Shown here piece by piece: positions 1-12,406 of a stretch of DNA of 64,000 bases (positions are counted from its first letter, which is position 1; the number at the start of each line of letters is the position of its first letter). Source of the stretch: Conchocele bisecta (taxonomy: Eukaryota; Mollusca; Bivalvia; Lucinida; Thyasiridae); the NCBI GenBank assembly GCA_029237695.1, contig CM055277.1:39280242-39344241 (forward strand). Direction: 5' to 3'. Position numbers and translations under genes: made by a program. The notes below the pieces were generated by a model. The model saw nothing but the letters and a program-made list of their open reading frames with translations. It did no database searches and had not been told where the DNA came from.

Positions 1-730
1 ATCTGACGACGTCACAAGATAGGATGTCGTGAACTTAGCTGACGTAATTTCCGCCGAGATTTCCAATTATCGACGTTTGTCGGACCGCCATGTTAGGTTT
101 GTTTCGTGGTGTTAAAAGTTATCTAACGAACAGAACAACAACGTACCTCGATTTTTATTCGAAACGGGCATATCTTATTATATATGTTTTTATTAACAAT
201 AATGGCGTAAGGATAATTTTCTTTTATTATTTTGCTATTGGTATCATATAAAAATGTTTGTCTGTTGACGTGTGTTTGTTATGTTCCTTTATTTTCACAT
301 AATATTTTCTTTAGACACAGTGTAAAGATAACTGTCCACGTTAACTGTTATCGACAACCATTTACAGGTGAAAACTCTGTGTGAGCTACATTTTGGGCCC
401 GGTTTCCCGCACAACTATATGTTTCAGATCTGGTTAAATCGTAGCGAATTTTCAGTCTATTGCTCAATTGTTTCTTTCTAATACAATGTTTAAAATTAAA
501 AACTAGCACAACCTTTACCAATTTTAAGAAAGAAATATCTCCTGCAAAAAAAACAACAAAGCCATGGATGTTACGACTAGTATAGCCACAGATCAGTCTC
601 ATATGTGCATATGCGCCGTCTGATCAGAAGATACGATGTTCGCCATTCAGTCACTGGGGGATCCTTTCTCGATCACCGACAGGATATGGGTCGCCGATCG
701 TACATTTATTGCAGATATTGTAAGGTCCGG
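1..730. other. Unassigned stretch at the window start
   Basis: No gene or known repeat seen. CRE-like GACGTCAC lies at about 8-15 and a GACGTAA site at 41-47. A promoter of a gene to the left is possible but unsupported. Confidence 0.3.
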
Positions 731-1057
731 TTTTTTAGCTCACCTGAGCGAAGCTCATGTGAGCTATTGTTACCGCAATGTGTCCGTCGTCCGTCGTCGT
801 CCGTGAACATTTTCAAACGTCTTCTCCTCGGTAACCATTGGGCCTATAGACACCAAACTTCATGGTCACGGTCCTCAGGTAGGGGGATTACAAAATTGTT
901 AAAATGATGTCATTACGTAATTCAAGATGGCCGCCGTCTAAAAATAGCACAAATTCTTAAAAAATCTTCTTCTCAAGAACTGCCAATCGGATTTCAACAA
1001 AACTTGGTAGGAATGATCGATGTACAATGCTCTTTCAAAGTTGTTAAAATGGTGACA
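731..1057 (+). repeat. Truncated GCTCACCTGAGC element
   Basis: The first 330 bases match the head of the longer copy at 4396: TTTTTAGCTCACCTGAGC, then GTCCGTCGTCCGT, then the AAGATGGCCGCC and AAATCTTCTTCTCA segments in the same order. The tail that ends GGGCCTCTTGTT is missing, so the copy is truncated. Confidence 0.7.
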
Positions 1058-2030
1058 CCAAATCAGCGTACCCGCGCACGTTCATACTTGCTGGTACATG
1101 AACTTACCGGTTTGACTTTGTCGCTTTGCACATTCATGTGTTACCAACAGACTCAAGTTCATCCGTCTTTACATTCATTATTCAATACCAAACATGCTTC
1201 TAGTTCGATTATGTCAACTTGCAAACTGTTGTAAATGTTGGCGTATACTCTATCTGTAACGGTATGTACTGTAACGTCATTTACGTCGCATGACGTCGCT
1301 TTTGCTCAAAAGACCTGCATAGTTGTGTTGTATAAACTATATCTTAATGAATATTGCAGATATCTTGATCAACTAAAATTCATCATACAAATACCATTGT
1401 CATAGTAACAAAATGTAATATTGACCAACAATTACCCGAAGGAAGACAGGTTTTCTCGTGACGCGGCTCATATTTAATATTTAAAATGTTTGCCGTTTGT
1501 AACCACGAGACATATGCAGATCGACCATTCAACGACCTAGCTACTCATTCAAATGTTACAGTTGAGTAAACTTTGCAACGATAGAATATATGTTTAGCAG
1601 GTTAATTGTATTAGATCATAATTATAACAGCAAATGCGAACTTGACACCTGCCATTAATATGCATTATATAATATAAACTGTATTTAGATATATCATAAT
1701 TACATAAACGCCGATTATGGTATTTATCTTATTTGTCATGTTTTCTATCGGTATTTGTTATATGTCTTTGCCGACTGCTCATCCAATATTTTATAGGTCT
1801 TGTTCAATGTCAATTGACGCTGAGATACATATATGGTACATGTATTCTGTCACAGGCTGAATTAGATATTTAACATTTTAATTTAATTCTTGTTTGATTG
1901 ATATAACTAATATTCAACAACCAATGGCGTATTCCTCAATAGAACAACTAGAGCCAGTGAGTAGGGGCTTATGGATACACCCGGCCACCACCTGGACTGA
2001 AAAACAAAAACATTAACGCACATTTATAAC
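1058..2030. other. AT-rich stretch with two short repeat fragments
   Basis: No gene seen. At 1427-1476 a segment with ATTACCCGAA, GACAGGTTTTCTC and GACGCGGCTCAT is shared with 11149-11190. At 1953-2005 a segment with GGCCACCACCTGGACTGA resembles 25937-25990, which is followed by an ACGG microsatellite; both look like heads of a tandem-core element. Confidence 0.4.
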
Positions 2031-3021
2031 AAGAGTGCCGAAGGTCACAATATACGCCAGTCGAGGCAAGGCCAGTCAACAAGAGGAGATACCTCATCTT
2101 GACGTGATAAACATGTAAACCAAAATTGGTTACGATCCGTCAAGTAGAACTTGAGTTATTGCGTGGACAAGGATACAGAGTGTGAAAATCAATAGGCTTC
2201 TTCGTCTTGCCGTGATAAACATGTATACCGAATTTGGTTATGATCGGTCAAGTAGAACTTCATTTATTGCGTGGACAAGGATACAGAGTGTGAAAATTAA
2301 AAATGGCTGCTAAGGGGAAATAAGTAACGGATTTTTTTCAAAATCTGACAATAGGCTTCTCTTGTCTTGCCATGATAAAAATGTATACCGAATTTGGTTT
2401 CGATCGGTGAAGTAGAACTTGGGAGTTATTGCGTGGACAAGGATAGCAGACAGGAATACAAGGAGTAAAACCAGTGCGAAAATTAAAAATGGCCGCCAAG
2501 GGGAGATAAGTCATCGGAATTTTTTAAAAATCAATAGGCTTCTTCGTCTTGCCGTGATAAACCTGTAAACCGAATTTGGTTACGAGCGGTGAAGTAGAAC
2601 TCGAGTTATTGCGTGGACAAGGATAGAGTGCGAAAAATAAAAATGGCCGCCAAGGGGGGACACGTCATGCAGGCTCTCTGGTGACCTTTTGTGAAAAAGT
2701 AGGAAAAAAAGTAGGAATTTTTTTCGCAAAAAGTAGGAAAAAAGTAGGAAAAAGTAGGAATTTATGATAAAAAAAGTAGGAACATTTGTTCATATTTTCT
2801 TACCTTTGACTTTTACTTTGAAGATTTCTTGTACTCACGGTTACTCGGAACATGGTGTTTCAGTGATGTCTTCTTGTTGTGGCCTTGTGTCTTCAACATT
2901 ACGGATGCTGCCAGTCTGAAATTGTTTTTTTTATTCTTTGAACTAACATTTTACAGCAATATGGACACCAACTAAGAGCATGCCTTTTATGGTTTTCAAC
3001 CAGCATATCAGCATGTATGAG

Positions 3022-3308
3022 CAGGCGCGGATACAGAAATAATTGCAGGGGGTCGAGGTCTGTAATTAAAATTTGGCGTACCTGACCTCCGCGCGCGCGA
3101 AATCATAAAGTGGGGGGGGGGGTCTGGGGTCCTCCCCCAGGAAATTTTTAAATGTCAGATCGCCGTAGATGCGATTTCCTGACACCTAGGCCACGACAAA
3201 AGTCATCCAACTATTCGAGTATTGTAGATTTTCTTCTTTTTTTTTCTTTTTTTTGCCGGGAGCAGGGGGGGTCCGGACCCCCTGGACCCCCCCCTGTATC
3301 CGCGCCTG
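3022..3308. mobile_element. 287-bp MITE with perfect 15-bp TIRs
   Basis: Starts CAGGCGCGGATACAG and ends with its exact reverse complement. G-rich and C-rich runs follow inside each end (near 3110-3135 and 3265-3295). The CAGG start is hAT-like, but I see no clear target duplication. The 80-residue open frame across it is not a gene. Confidence 0.8.
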
Positions 3309-4395
3309 ATGGGGTTATGAGGTCTGATCTCAGTGTACACTGTTTGGCATGCCATTACACGGCGCTAAGATATGGGTCTGGCAAGCAGTGTTGAGTCTGA
3401 TCAAATAACACATGTGTATGCTCAGCTGGATGGAAAAGTTATAAGGTCCATTTTCTCAGTTGATGGCCCAATTTACTTAATATACTAATGTGTAGCCTAT
3501 GAAGACTAGATATATATCAATGTGCCGTGTATTTAAAGGACAAAATACATTTCCCATAGACTATCATGTATTTTCATATTTTGTTTTTAATTTATACCAA
3601 GGGGACTGTGCAAGGTGATTCAGAAATGTAGTTGCAACTGCTGAATAATTTGAGCTATCTCGTCTTGTTCGACTCATCCATTCATGAGATGTGCCAGTCC
3701 CTAAACCTGGATTTTCAATCGATGTCAATGGCGATGTCATATGAAAAGTGACGCAAAATGCCAACATCAAGTTCAAACATGTGCATATTATAAACTACTT
3801 CAGCAAACTTCAATGTAAAAAAAGTATTTTAAATTGCATAAATTTATTGCTCATTTAACTTGGTTGTTTAATTCAAATCAATTTAGTATTGAAACAGCAG
3901 CAGTTTGAAATACATGCACGTCTATTTTAAATATAATTTGTTCCTCAATATACTGAATCAAAATTCCCAATGCAACACTCATATAAACATCACAGTGTTT
4001 ACCTTTTACACACAGATTTTAATTCCTAATTAGAAAGTATACAATACAATACACAATATTATTTATTAGCATTAAACATTAAACATGTACAATGTTTTTC
4101 GCTATAAACATAAATAGTCAAAGAGTGAAATCGTTTAAAGATGTATGAAAATAGTATAACCATTGTCTGAAGTTGGCAGTGTCGAGCGTTATAAGTAGCC
4201 TGCGACGGCATGCATCACTGTATTTGTATATAATGTGTGCAAGTGACGTCGTAGGTTGGCAGAAATCCCAGAGCAGGTGCGAAGGAGCTTTCTCACTACA
4301 CTGACTCCGGAGGAATATAGAACTTTAATATGTTGGTAGGCTTATGAGTGACAACCTTTCTTTTCTTAGCGCATACCTTGGGGGAATATCTGCGG
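3309..4395. other. Unassigned AT-rich stretch
   Basis: I see no gene, SINE or tandem repeat here. It probably belongs to the interior of the surrounding CAGG-ended element. Confidence 0.3.
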
Positions 4396-6311
4396 CTTTT
4401 TAGCTCACCTGAGCAAAGCTCATGTGAGCTATTGTTATGGCAAAGTGTCCGTCGTCCGTCCGTGAACATTTTCAATCATCTTTTTCTCCCGAACTGCTGA
4501 GCCGATATTGGTCAAACTTCACAGGGATGATATATGGGTGATGCCATTTCAGATTTGTTAAAATGGAGGTCATCGACAATCCAAGATGGCCGCCATGGAA
4601 AAGTAGGTCAAATTCTTAAAAAATCTTCTTCTCACGAACCGCCAGGCCGATTTCGACGATACTTGGTATGAATGATCGATAGTTAGCGCTGTTACAGATT
4701 TGTTCATATGGTGGCCCGTGGGTCAAAAATGGGCGTCGCCCGAGGGGTCAAATAGGGGTCAAATTTTATTTTTAACCGAATATAGTCATGTAATATATCA
4801 AATCGAAGGTATCGACGAGACAATCACTCTGGAACATTTTTTGTCTAAATCATATGATTACGTCATCCAAGATGGCCACCGATAGTTCAAATGGTCATTC
4901 TTTTACTAAAGATTTCAAACGTCTTCTTCTTGTAAAAGTGCTTGGCCGATATTGGCCAAACTTAACTGTAATGGTCTGTGGTTGAAGCCTGTTCATTTTT
5001 GTTAAAATGGAGGTCATCACCAAATCCAAGATGGCCGCCGTTGAGAAGTAGGTCAAATTCTTAAAAAATCTTCTTCTCACGAACCGCCAGGCCGATTTCG
5101 ACGATACTGGGTATGAATGATCGATAGTTAGCGCTGTTTCAGATTTGTTCATATGGTGGCCCCTGGGTCAAAAATGGGCGTGGCCCGAGGGGTCAACTAG
5201 GGGTCAAATTATATTTTTGCCCGAATATGGTCATATAATATATCAAATCGAAGGTATCGACTAGTTGATCACTCTGGACCATTTTTTGTCTAAATCAGAT
5301 GATTTTGTCATCCAAGATGGCCACCGAAAGGTAAAAAAGTTGTTGTTCTTTTACTAAAGAAAGATTTCAAACGTATTCTTCTTGTGAACTGCTTGGCCGA
5401 TATTGGCCAAACTAACTGTAATGGTCTGTGGGTGAAGCCTGTCCATTTTTGTTAAAATGTAAGTCATCACCAAATCCAAGATGTCCGCCGTTGAAAAGTA
5501 GGTCAAATTGTCAAAAAATCTTCTTCTCACAAACCTCCAGGCCGATTTCGACGAAACTTGGTGTGAATGATTGATAGTTAACGCTGTTTCAGATTTGTTC
5601 ATATGGTGGCCCCTGGGTCAAAAATGGGCGTGGCCCGAGGGGTCAACTAGGGGTCAAATTATATTTTTGCCCGAATATGGTCATATAATATATCAAATCG
5701 AAGGTATCGACTAGTTGATCACTCTGGACCATTTTTTGTCTAAATCAGATGATTTTGTCATCCAAGATGGCCACCGAAAGGTAAAAAAGTTGTTCTTTTA
5801 CTAAAGATTTCAAACGTATTCTTCTTGTGAACTGCTTGGCCGATATTGGCCAAACTTAACTGTAATGGTCTGTGGGTGAAGCCTGTCCATTTTTGTTAGA
5901 ATGGAGGTCATCACCAAATCCAAGATGTCCGCCGTTGAAAAGTAGGTCAAATTGTCAAAAAAAATCTTCTCACAAACCGCCAGGCCGATTTCGACGAAAC
6001 TTTGTATGAATGATGGATAGTTAACGCTGATTCAGATTTGTTCATATGGTGGCCTCTGGGTCAAAAATGGTCATGGCCCGAGGGGTCAAATAGGGGTCAA
6101 ATTTTATTTTTGACCGAATATGGTCATTTTATATATCAAATCGATGGTATAGCAGTAAATCACATGCACATTCGCAATATATGTTAGATCAGAAGGTACC
6201 AACAAATTCTGTGGAACATTTGAAGTTGTAAGTGAAGAGTCTTTGTGAAATCAAGATGACCACTATGGAGGCTTTTAGGTGAGCGATACAGGCCCATTTG
6301 GGCCTCTTGTT
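4396..6311 (+). repeat. Full-length GCTCACCTGAGC element with four tandem units of about 449 bp
   Basis: Begins TTTTTAGCTCACCTGAGC and ends TTTTAGGTGAGCGATACAGG followed by GGGCCTCTTGTT, so GCTCACCT recurs inverted near both ends. The core repeats with offsets of about 448, 449 and 445 bp (the GGTGGCCC segments at 4712, 5155, 5604 and 6050). Each unit contains AAGATGGCCGCC, AAAATCTTCTTCTCAC and ACTTGGCCGATATTGGCCAA-like parts. The short minus-strand open frames starting MNKSETAL at two places are copies of the same unit. Confidence 0.78.
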
Positions 6312-7156
6312 CATTTTTACAGAGTTTGTGGCGTTGGTTGCTTGCAAAAAATGTAACTTTTAATAATACAGGCCAGAATAAGGACCATACAGGGTGTATT
6401 TTTTATGAAATATTAATACTCGTACATGTATGATTATTTGGCACACAAGAGTAGACCAGTAACAAAATGCTAAAACAAACCGACGTTCCATTGTACATGT
6501 ACTCTGAAGGAAATACAGGTGTTGCGTTGGTACTTTGTCTCAGTAAATCTACCCATATATGGTGTTAGAATATAGCTATACATGCATGTTTTAGATGTGA
6601 ATCATCACTGCATATCCCTGTCCACCACCACATGCAACTATAGGGATCACCTTTGTAACCATGCATAAACATCTGTTTGACTGATTATGGCTTAATGTCT
6701 GGTTAAGAACAAGGTCATTAAAACGGGTGACTGGAACCGGAGTCTTACCCATTAATAGGGTAACAGAGACAATTGCAAAATTAGGTTTGTATTTTCAGTC
6801 ACAAACTTTGCACTATCCTAATCTGGTGCCTGATGCTGTGGCACACAGGGAAAATGCCATCCCCTTTAACTCATCATTTATGAGAAGCAGGGGCTACTGC
6901 AGCACAATTGTTTGGATCAGTTAATCTGGCACATAAATGTTCAAAGAAAAGGCTGTACCTGGGGGTAAAATCACTTAGCAAGAGTATATTACAACACTCA
7001 CCTGAGAATACTGTATGCTGTTCCGAACTGGCAGGCATCTGAGGTATCACAAACATCAAGGCCACAAGAAGAAGACACCCGAGAGCACTCTATCTAACAT
7101 GCACAGCTTTTTTCTGTAAATAAATCTCATAACAGATCAGAACAGCATATTTTTAA
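6312..7156. other. Unassigned stretch with one short repeat fragment
   Basis: No gene seen. The segment 6889-6935 (GCTACTGCAGCACAATTGTT, then GGATCAGTTAATC) matches the tail of the family at 13678-14155 and marks a decayed copy. Confidence 0.35.
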
Positions 7157-9631
7157 TTGTATCCCCCGGACTCCGTCGGGGGATACTATGGATTTGACAG
7201 CGCGCCGCGTCCGCGTCCGCCGCAGACACTTCTTGTCCGGAGCATAACTCGAACACCCTTTGGAATATTTTCATGAAACTTCACACATGCATAGACCACG
7301 ACCTGAAGGTGTGTCGCGCGCAAGAATGACAACTCTTGCATAGCTAATTTTTTTAGTTATCTCCCTTTTTTGTTTCTCGCACTGATTTCGTGTCCGGAGC
7401 ATAACTCCACCACCCTTTGGAATATTTTCATGAAACTTTACACATGCATAGACCACGATCCGAAGGTGTGTCGCGCACAAGAATGACAACTCTTGCATAG
7501 CTAATTTTTTAGTTGTCTCCCTTTTTTGTTTTGCGCACTGATTGACCATAACTCGACCACCCTTTGGAATATTTTTATGAAACTTAACACATTCAATTAG
7601 ACCACGAACCGAAGGTGTGTCGTGCACAAGAATGACAACTCTTGCATAGCTAATTTTTGAGTTATCTCCCTTTTTTGTTTTGCGCACTCTACAAACTGGA
7701 CAATAATGCATGAAGACCTGTTTTCTCGTCTGCTCTGTACACCTTTTCTCGTGTGCTCTGTACACCTTACCTGTAGAGAGAACAAAAGAAACTGGGAGAA
7801 CCATGTGCTAGCATGGGCTAGCATGTGCAGATGTCCAGTGCTTGACCACTGCTGACCAGGTAATTTATACAGGTAAATCACTACATTGGGTACTGTGTTG
7901 AAAATATTGTGGCATTATGTGGACCTGTGCAGATTTTTGTAGATAAATATAGGACTATTAAAAAAAAATCTGCAATAGCGAGCATTATTATTTTTAAACT
8001 TTTTTTTTAAACTTTTTTTTTTCCTTTTTTTTTTTTTTCCTTTTTTTCTTTCTTCTTTTTTTTTTTCTTTTTTTTTTCTTTTTTTTTTCATTTTTTTTTT
8101 CTTTTTTTTTTTCTTTTTGTTTTTTTCATTTTTTTTTTCATTTTTTTTTTTATTTTTTTTTTCAAATTATTTTTCAATTTTTGTCTAGTAGCATAAGGTC
8201 GTAAGTGCTTTATACAGACTATTCACCTGTGCATGTGCTAGCATGTGCAACTGACCACTGACCACTTACAGGTAATTTATACAGGTAAAAATGATTATAT
8301 TACATTTCCGTAAACTGTGTTGAAAATATTGTGGCATTATGTGGACCTGTGCAGATATATGTATATATAGGACTATTAAAAAAAAATAAAAAAAAATTCT
8401 GTGCTCCAGTAGCAAGCATTATTATTTTTAAACTTTTTTTTTCCATTTTTTTTTTTAATTTTTTTTCTTCAAATTATTTTTCAATTTTTGTCTAGTAGCA
8501 TAAGGTGGTAAGTGCTATATACAGACTATTCACCTGTGCATGTGCTAGCATGTGCAACTGACCACTAACAACTTACAGGTAATTTATACAGGTAAATGAT
8601 TATATTACATTTCCGTAAACTGTGTTGAAAATATTGTGGGAATATGTGGACCTGTGTATATATGATATGTAGATAAATATAGGACTATTAAAAAACATTC
8701 TGGGCTCCAGTACGAGCATTATTCTTTTTCTTTTTTTTAATTTAATTTATTTTTCAATTTTTTTTTTTACGTTCTTTTTCAATTTTTTAACTGACCACTA
8801 ACTTATTACAGGTAATTTATACAGGTACATTATTACATTTCCGTAAACTGTGTTGACAATATTGTGGCAGTATGTGGACCTGTGCAGATATATGCAGATA
8901 AATATAGGACTATTAACAAAAATTCTGGGCTCCAGTAGCGAGCATTATTTAAGAAAAAAAAATTTGTATATTACATTTCCGTAAACTGTGTTGAAAATAT
9001 TGTGGCATTATGTGGACCTGTGCAGATATATGTAGATAAATATAGGACTATTAAAAAAAAATTCTGGGCTCCAGTAGCAAGTATTATTATTTTTTATTTT
9101 TCAACTTTTTTTTTTTAATTTTTTTTTTTACATTCTTTTTAAATTTTTTAACTGACCACTAACTTATTACAGGTAATTTATACAGCTAAATTATTACATT
9201 TACCTAAACTGTGTTGACAATATTGTGGCAGTATGTGGACCTGTGGCAGATATAGTAGATAAATATAGGACTATTAAAAAAAATTCTCGGCTCCAGTAGC
9301 GAGCATTATTTTTTTTATTTACATTCTATATTACATTTCCGTCAACTGTGTTGAAAACATTGTGGCATTATGTGCACCTGTGCAGATATATGTACATAAA
9401 TATAGGACTATTAACAAATAATTCTGCACTCCAGTAGCTTCACACATGCATAGACCCTAAAGGTGTGTCGCGCAAGATTGACAACTCTTGCATCACTAAT
9501 TGTTTAGTTATCTCCCTTTGTCCGTCACCGATTTTGTCTCCGGAGCATAACTCGATCACCCTTTTTTCAAACTACTTGTGTATCTGGGGAGGGGGATACA
9601 CATGCGCTTGTCGACAAGCGTCCATTTCTAG
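7157..9631 (+). mobile_element. Non-autonomous Helitron/Helentron-like element, copy 1
   Basis: Starts TTGTATCCCCC after AA and ends CTAG before T, with no target duplication. A perfect 16-bp palindrome CGCTTGTCGACAAGCG at 9605-9620 precedes the CTAG end. GTATCCCCC near the 5' end recurs inverted as GGGGGATAC near the 3' end. The core has about three 155-bp units (GACAACTCTTGCATAGC and others), then about six units of 200-300 bp with TACAGGTAATTTATACAGG and long T-tracts. These are hallmarks of Helitron/Helentron-associated interspersed elements. No Rep/helicase frame is present. A second copy lies inverted at 30030-32455. Confidence 0.72.
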
Positions 9632-10050
9632 TTTTTTTTAGCTTTTCAAATGAAAAAGTAGGAAAAAGTAGGAATTTGGGGAATTTTGATGAAATAGTAG
9701 GAAAAAGTAGGAATAAAAAAAAAAGTAGGAAAAAGTAGGAACGCTTGAAAGCCTGGTCATGGGATTTTTTTTTAAATCAATAGGCTTCTTCGGCTTGCCG
9801 TGATAAACATGTATACCAAATTTGGTTACAATCCATCAAGTAGACTCTAGTTATTGCGTGGACAAGCTGTGCCCGCCCACCTGCCCATACAAGATGAATA
9901 CATAATACGTCCCGTTTTTTCAAACGGGCGTATAAAAACGAATGTCAAAATGTTACGAAGGAACAGAAGAACTGACGGACAGACTGATGACCTTAAGGCG
10001 AAAACTATATACTCCATGGCATATGTTGGAAGCCGTGTATATTTATGGTG

Positions 10051-10560
10051 TAGAGTAGGGTCACGAGATTCAATTTTTTTAAAATTACAGTCTTCTTTTC
10101 AATATGACCTGGGACAGACTAACAGACACAATTACATCAAACATCGAAAAATGCAACTAGGTAAATAATGTTACCTAATAGTTTGATATCATATATTTGT
10201 AAACATAAATTGGCAGCCATTTTTGATGCCATATTGAATTTAATACCGTTGACTCGACTTTCCGGAATGACGCCCATGCCAGAAATAATTGGCATGCACC
10301 AGTGTAGCATATAAAATAAAAAGCCATATCTGTGGGATCCAACTTTGTTGATGCACAATACTAGTAATTAATTTGGATGTTGGTGCTAATAATTTGATTA
10401 CCTTTCACATTGACATATGACAAATGACTTCAACATTTATTTTTTTATTGTTTTTTGGTAATATTTCAATCGGCATTTGATTTTCCCAGCATGGCATATA
10501 TTTGTTAAAAAAAACATGAATTGAATCGTTTCTTAACGATTATCAAATAAACCGGTGGCC
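10051..10560. other. Unassigned stretch
   Basis: Nothing recognised. It is AT-rich without long open frames or tandem repeats. Confidence 0.3.
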
Positions 10561-11215
10561 ATTTTTGAATGTCAATTCCTATCATGGTTGAGAACTTATT
10601 TTATGGGGGCGGGGGGGGGATCCAAAAATGAGAATATTTACATTGAGAAATATATATTCAGCCTTGAAATTAGAACAAGAACTGCCATCATTAAACGAAG
10701 CTAATTCAGTTCCCTCGCTGGCAGCTTAATAAAAAGTCCTCAGTGACCTTGGGCGGTCGGATGTGGGTCGTATGCAAAACAAAGCAGCATCCCTAGACAC
10801 ACATTGTGGCCAAATATTATCAAAATCGGTAACGAGTTATTGAAAAATGAAATGTATTACCAACGTACGTACATACGATGTACGCACGTATGTACAAGGA
10901 CTAATGCTATATCCCCTCTTGCCTACTGGCGAGGGAATAATAACCGGACATGGTGACAGGTCCATACCGCACCAAAGTCACTTGGCCATTGCCCCTATTA
11001 AAGTAATACAAACATAATTAGGAATAATCATATTATTCTTATATTAAAGGGGTATAACCGGATTCAACTCTCACATACAAGAAAGCCAAATACGTACTTG
11101 AGGGCCAAACCATGTCTTGGGTTGGAATTCCGGTAAGGATAAATAGTTAAATTACCCGAAGACAGGTTTTCTCTCGACGCGGCTCATAAATCACATGCTC
11201 TCACCTGCCACCCAC
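10561..11215 (+). repeat. TTTAACGGCCTATC-family copy interrupted by a 260-bp insertion
   Basis: Segments 10595-10675 (GGGGG run, AATATTTACATTGAGAAA, ATATTCAGCC) and 10940-11215 (GACAGGTCCATACCGCACCA, CACTTGG, GATTCAACTCTCACATACAA, CACCTGCCACCCA) match consecutive parts of the repeats at 12407-13610. About 260 bases between them do not belong. The insert carries TTCCCTCGCTGGCAG near one end and CTGGCGAGGGAA near the other, an inverted pair, plus a GTACGTAC-type palindromic run at 10864-10893. Confidence 0.6.
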
Positions 11216-11725
11216 TTTTTTTATTTCGAGTAAATTTTCTAGAAATAACTTGAACGGCTACAGCTATCGTCATTGACAATCTTATATAGGTTACCTGCGC
11301 TTTATCACATTGCTGCAGCAGTTGCCGAGATACCATAATAACCCTAAATATTCAGACACCGATTCTAGGGAAACCTGAATATATAGTTATCTACAACGAT
11401 GAATATCAATATATCCAGGGATAGTATGGTTGTACTGGTTTATCACAATAACAATGGGCCACAGGCTTTACGAAAATAAATGGTGTCCGAATACTTTGGG
11501 TTATTACGGTAATCAGGTAAATGTGGGTAAAAAATGCTTGTGTAGCGACATACTTGGTGACGGCCATACAAAATGCACATACCCCAGTAACCCCATCATC
11601 TTCCACGTAGCACAAACAAGAATGGTATAAATTTATATTTATTGCAAAGCATTGGTTTGGAAACATAGTTACAAAATTAATTTACACTGAAAGCAGAATA
11701 TTAATCACGTTTATCAGACCTGACA
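11216..11725. other. Unassigned stretch
   Basis: No gene or repeat identified. Overlapping open frames on both strands at 11406-11666 have no recognisable content. Confidence 0.3.
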
Positions 11726-12400
11726 ATATTTACTGGGACTTCTGGCATTTCCGACCCGTGTAGCCCCTGACCGGCCTGCACAACTGATCAGAGTTTGCAC
11801 TGTTTGCCATTCAGTCAGTGAAGTGCCCATTATGGTTGTAACAGATGGTGTAGTTCCTTACCGCAAGAGTATGCTAACAGACCAGGAACTTGACTGGCCA
11901 CAAATTCCATAACCCCTTTTTGGGTTTTGCGACTAGTGTCGATCCAGATCAGACTGTGCACAGTCCGATCAGGAGCTGCACTGTTCGCCATTATGTTATA
12001 TAACATACCGTCCTATCACCAAGCCGACATATTAGTGTTGTGCGTATGTCACAGAAATGCGGACAATTTCGTGGTTTGGCCACCTTCTGTGTCACAAATC
12101 ATAGAAGTGTTCTATGTGCTGCATTGGGGGATCAATGGAGATAATTCTCATGTGCTGTCAAATCAGATTCCCAATGTGAAATATGGAAAATAAATACAGC
12201 TGATAATTTAGCATCTAGTATATACCAGTAGTCATGGTTAACCTGTTCACCCCTAAGTGATTGGAATATTTTTCGACTATTCTATTGATCAGAAAGGGGC
12301 AAATATCGGCAAATGGTCCAGATCCTGACGAGATGGCTCCTTACGAGCTGGCTCATCTGGATCTACACTGTTTGTAAGCATAGTTATAAGAGGTCTGTTG
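11726..12400. repeat. Decayed fragments of the GGTCGCAAAACCCAT MITE family
   Basis: At 11750-11835, 11885-12000 and 12315-12375 short segments match the family at 20385-20640 (GCACTGTTCGCCATT, CGATCCAGATCAGACTG, GATCTACACTGTTTG). No complete copy is present. Confidence 0.5.
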
Positions 12401-12406
12401 AATGGG

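Larger units (their letters stand above)
2670..9755. mobile_element. CAGG-ended DNA element carrying three nested insertions
   Basis: The termini are CAGGCTCTC and GAAAGCCTG (short TIR CAGGCT), flanked by a 6-bp direct repeat GTCATG at 2664-2669 and 9756-9761. Subterminal AAAGTAGGAA repeats occupy 2692-2780 and 9650-9740. The CAG start suggests hAT, but the expected 8-bp duplication is not complete. Inside lie the MITE at 3022-3308, the GCTCACCT element at 4396-6311 and the Helitron-like element at 7157-9631. No transposase frame is left. Confidence 0.65.
2031..10050 (+). repeat. Tandem-core element split by a 7.1-kb insertion
   Basis: The head (ACAAGAGTGCCGAAGGTCAC) is shared with the element at 35204. 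Three to four core units of about 110-180 bp follow, each with CTTGCCGTGATAAACATGTA and TTATTGCGTGGACAAGG. The series stops at 2669, resumes at 9756 with another core unit, then a tail with ACGGACAGACTGATG and ACTATATACTCCATGGCATA. A neighbouring core unit (about 2488-2540) serves as the empty site and shows that 2670-9755 is an insertion. Confidence 0.72.

Noticed and set aside
35..91. Short minus-strand frame starting MAVRQTSIIGN in a good start context
   Set aside because: Only 18 codons to a stop, with no clear donor before it; too little to call a first exon.
7271..7804. 177-residue open frame, minus strand
   Set aside because: It is a translation of the tandem units of the Helitron-like element (the same peptide words repeat), and the matching region at 31632 gives similar frames. 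No coding signal.
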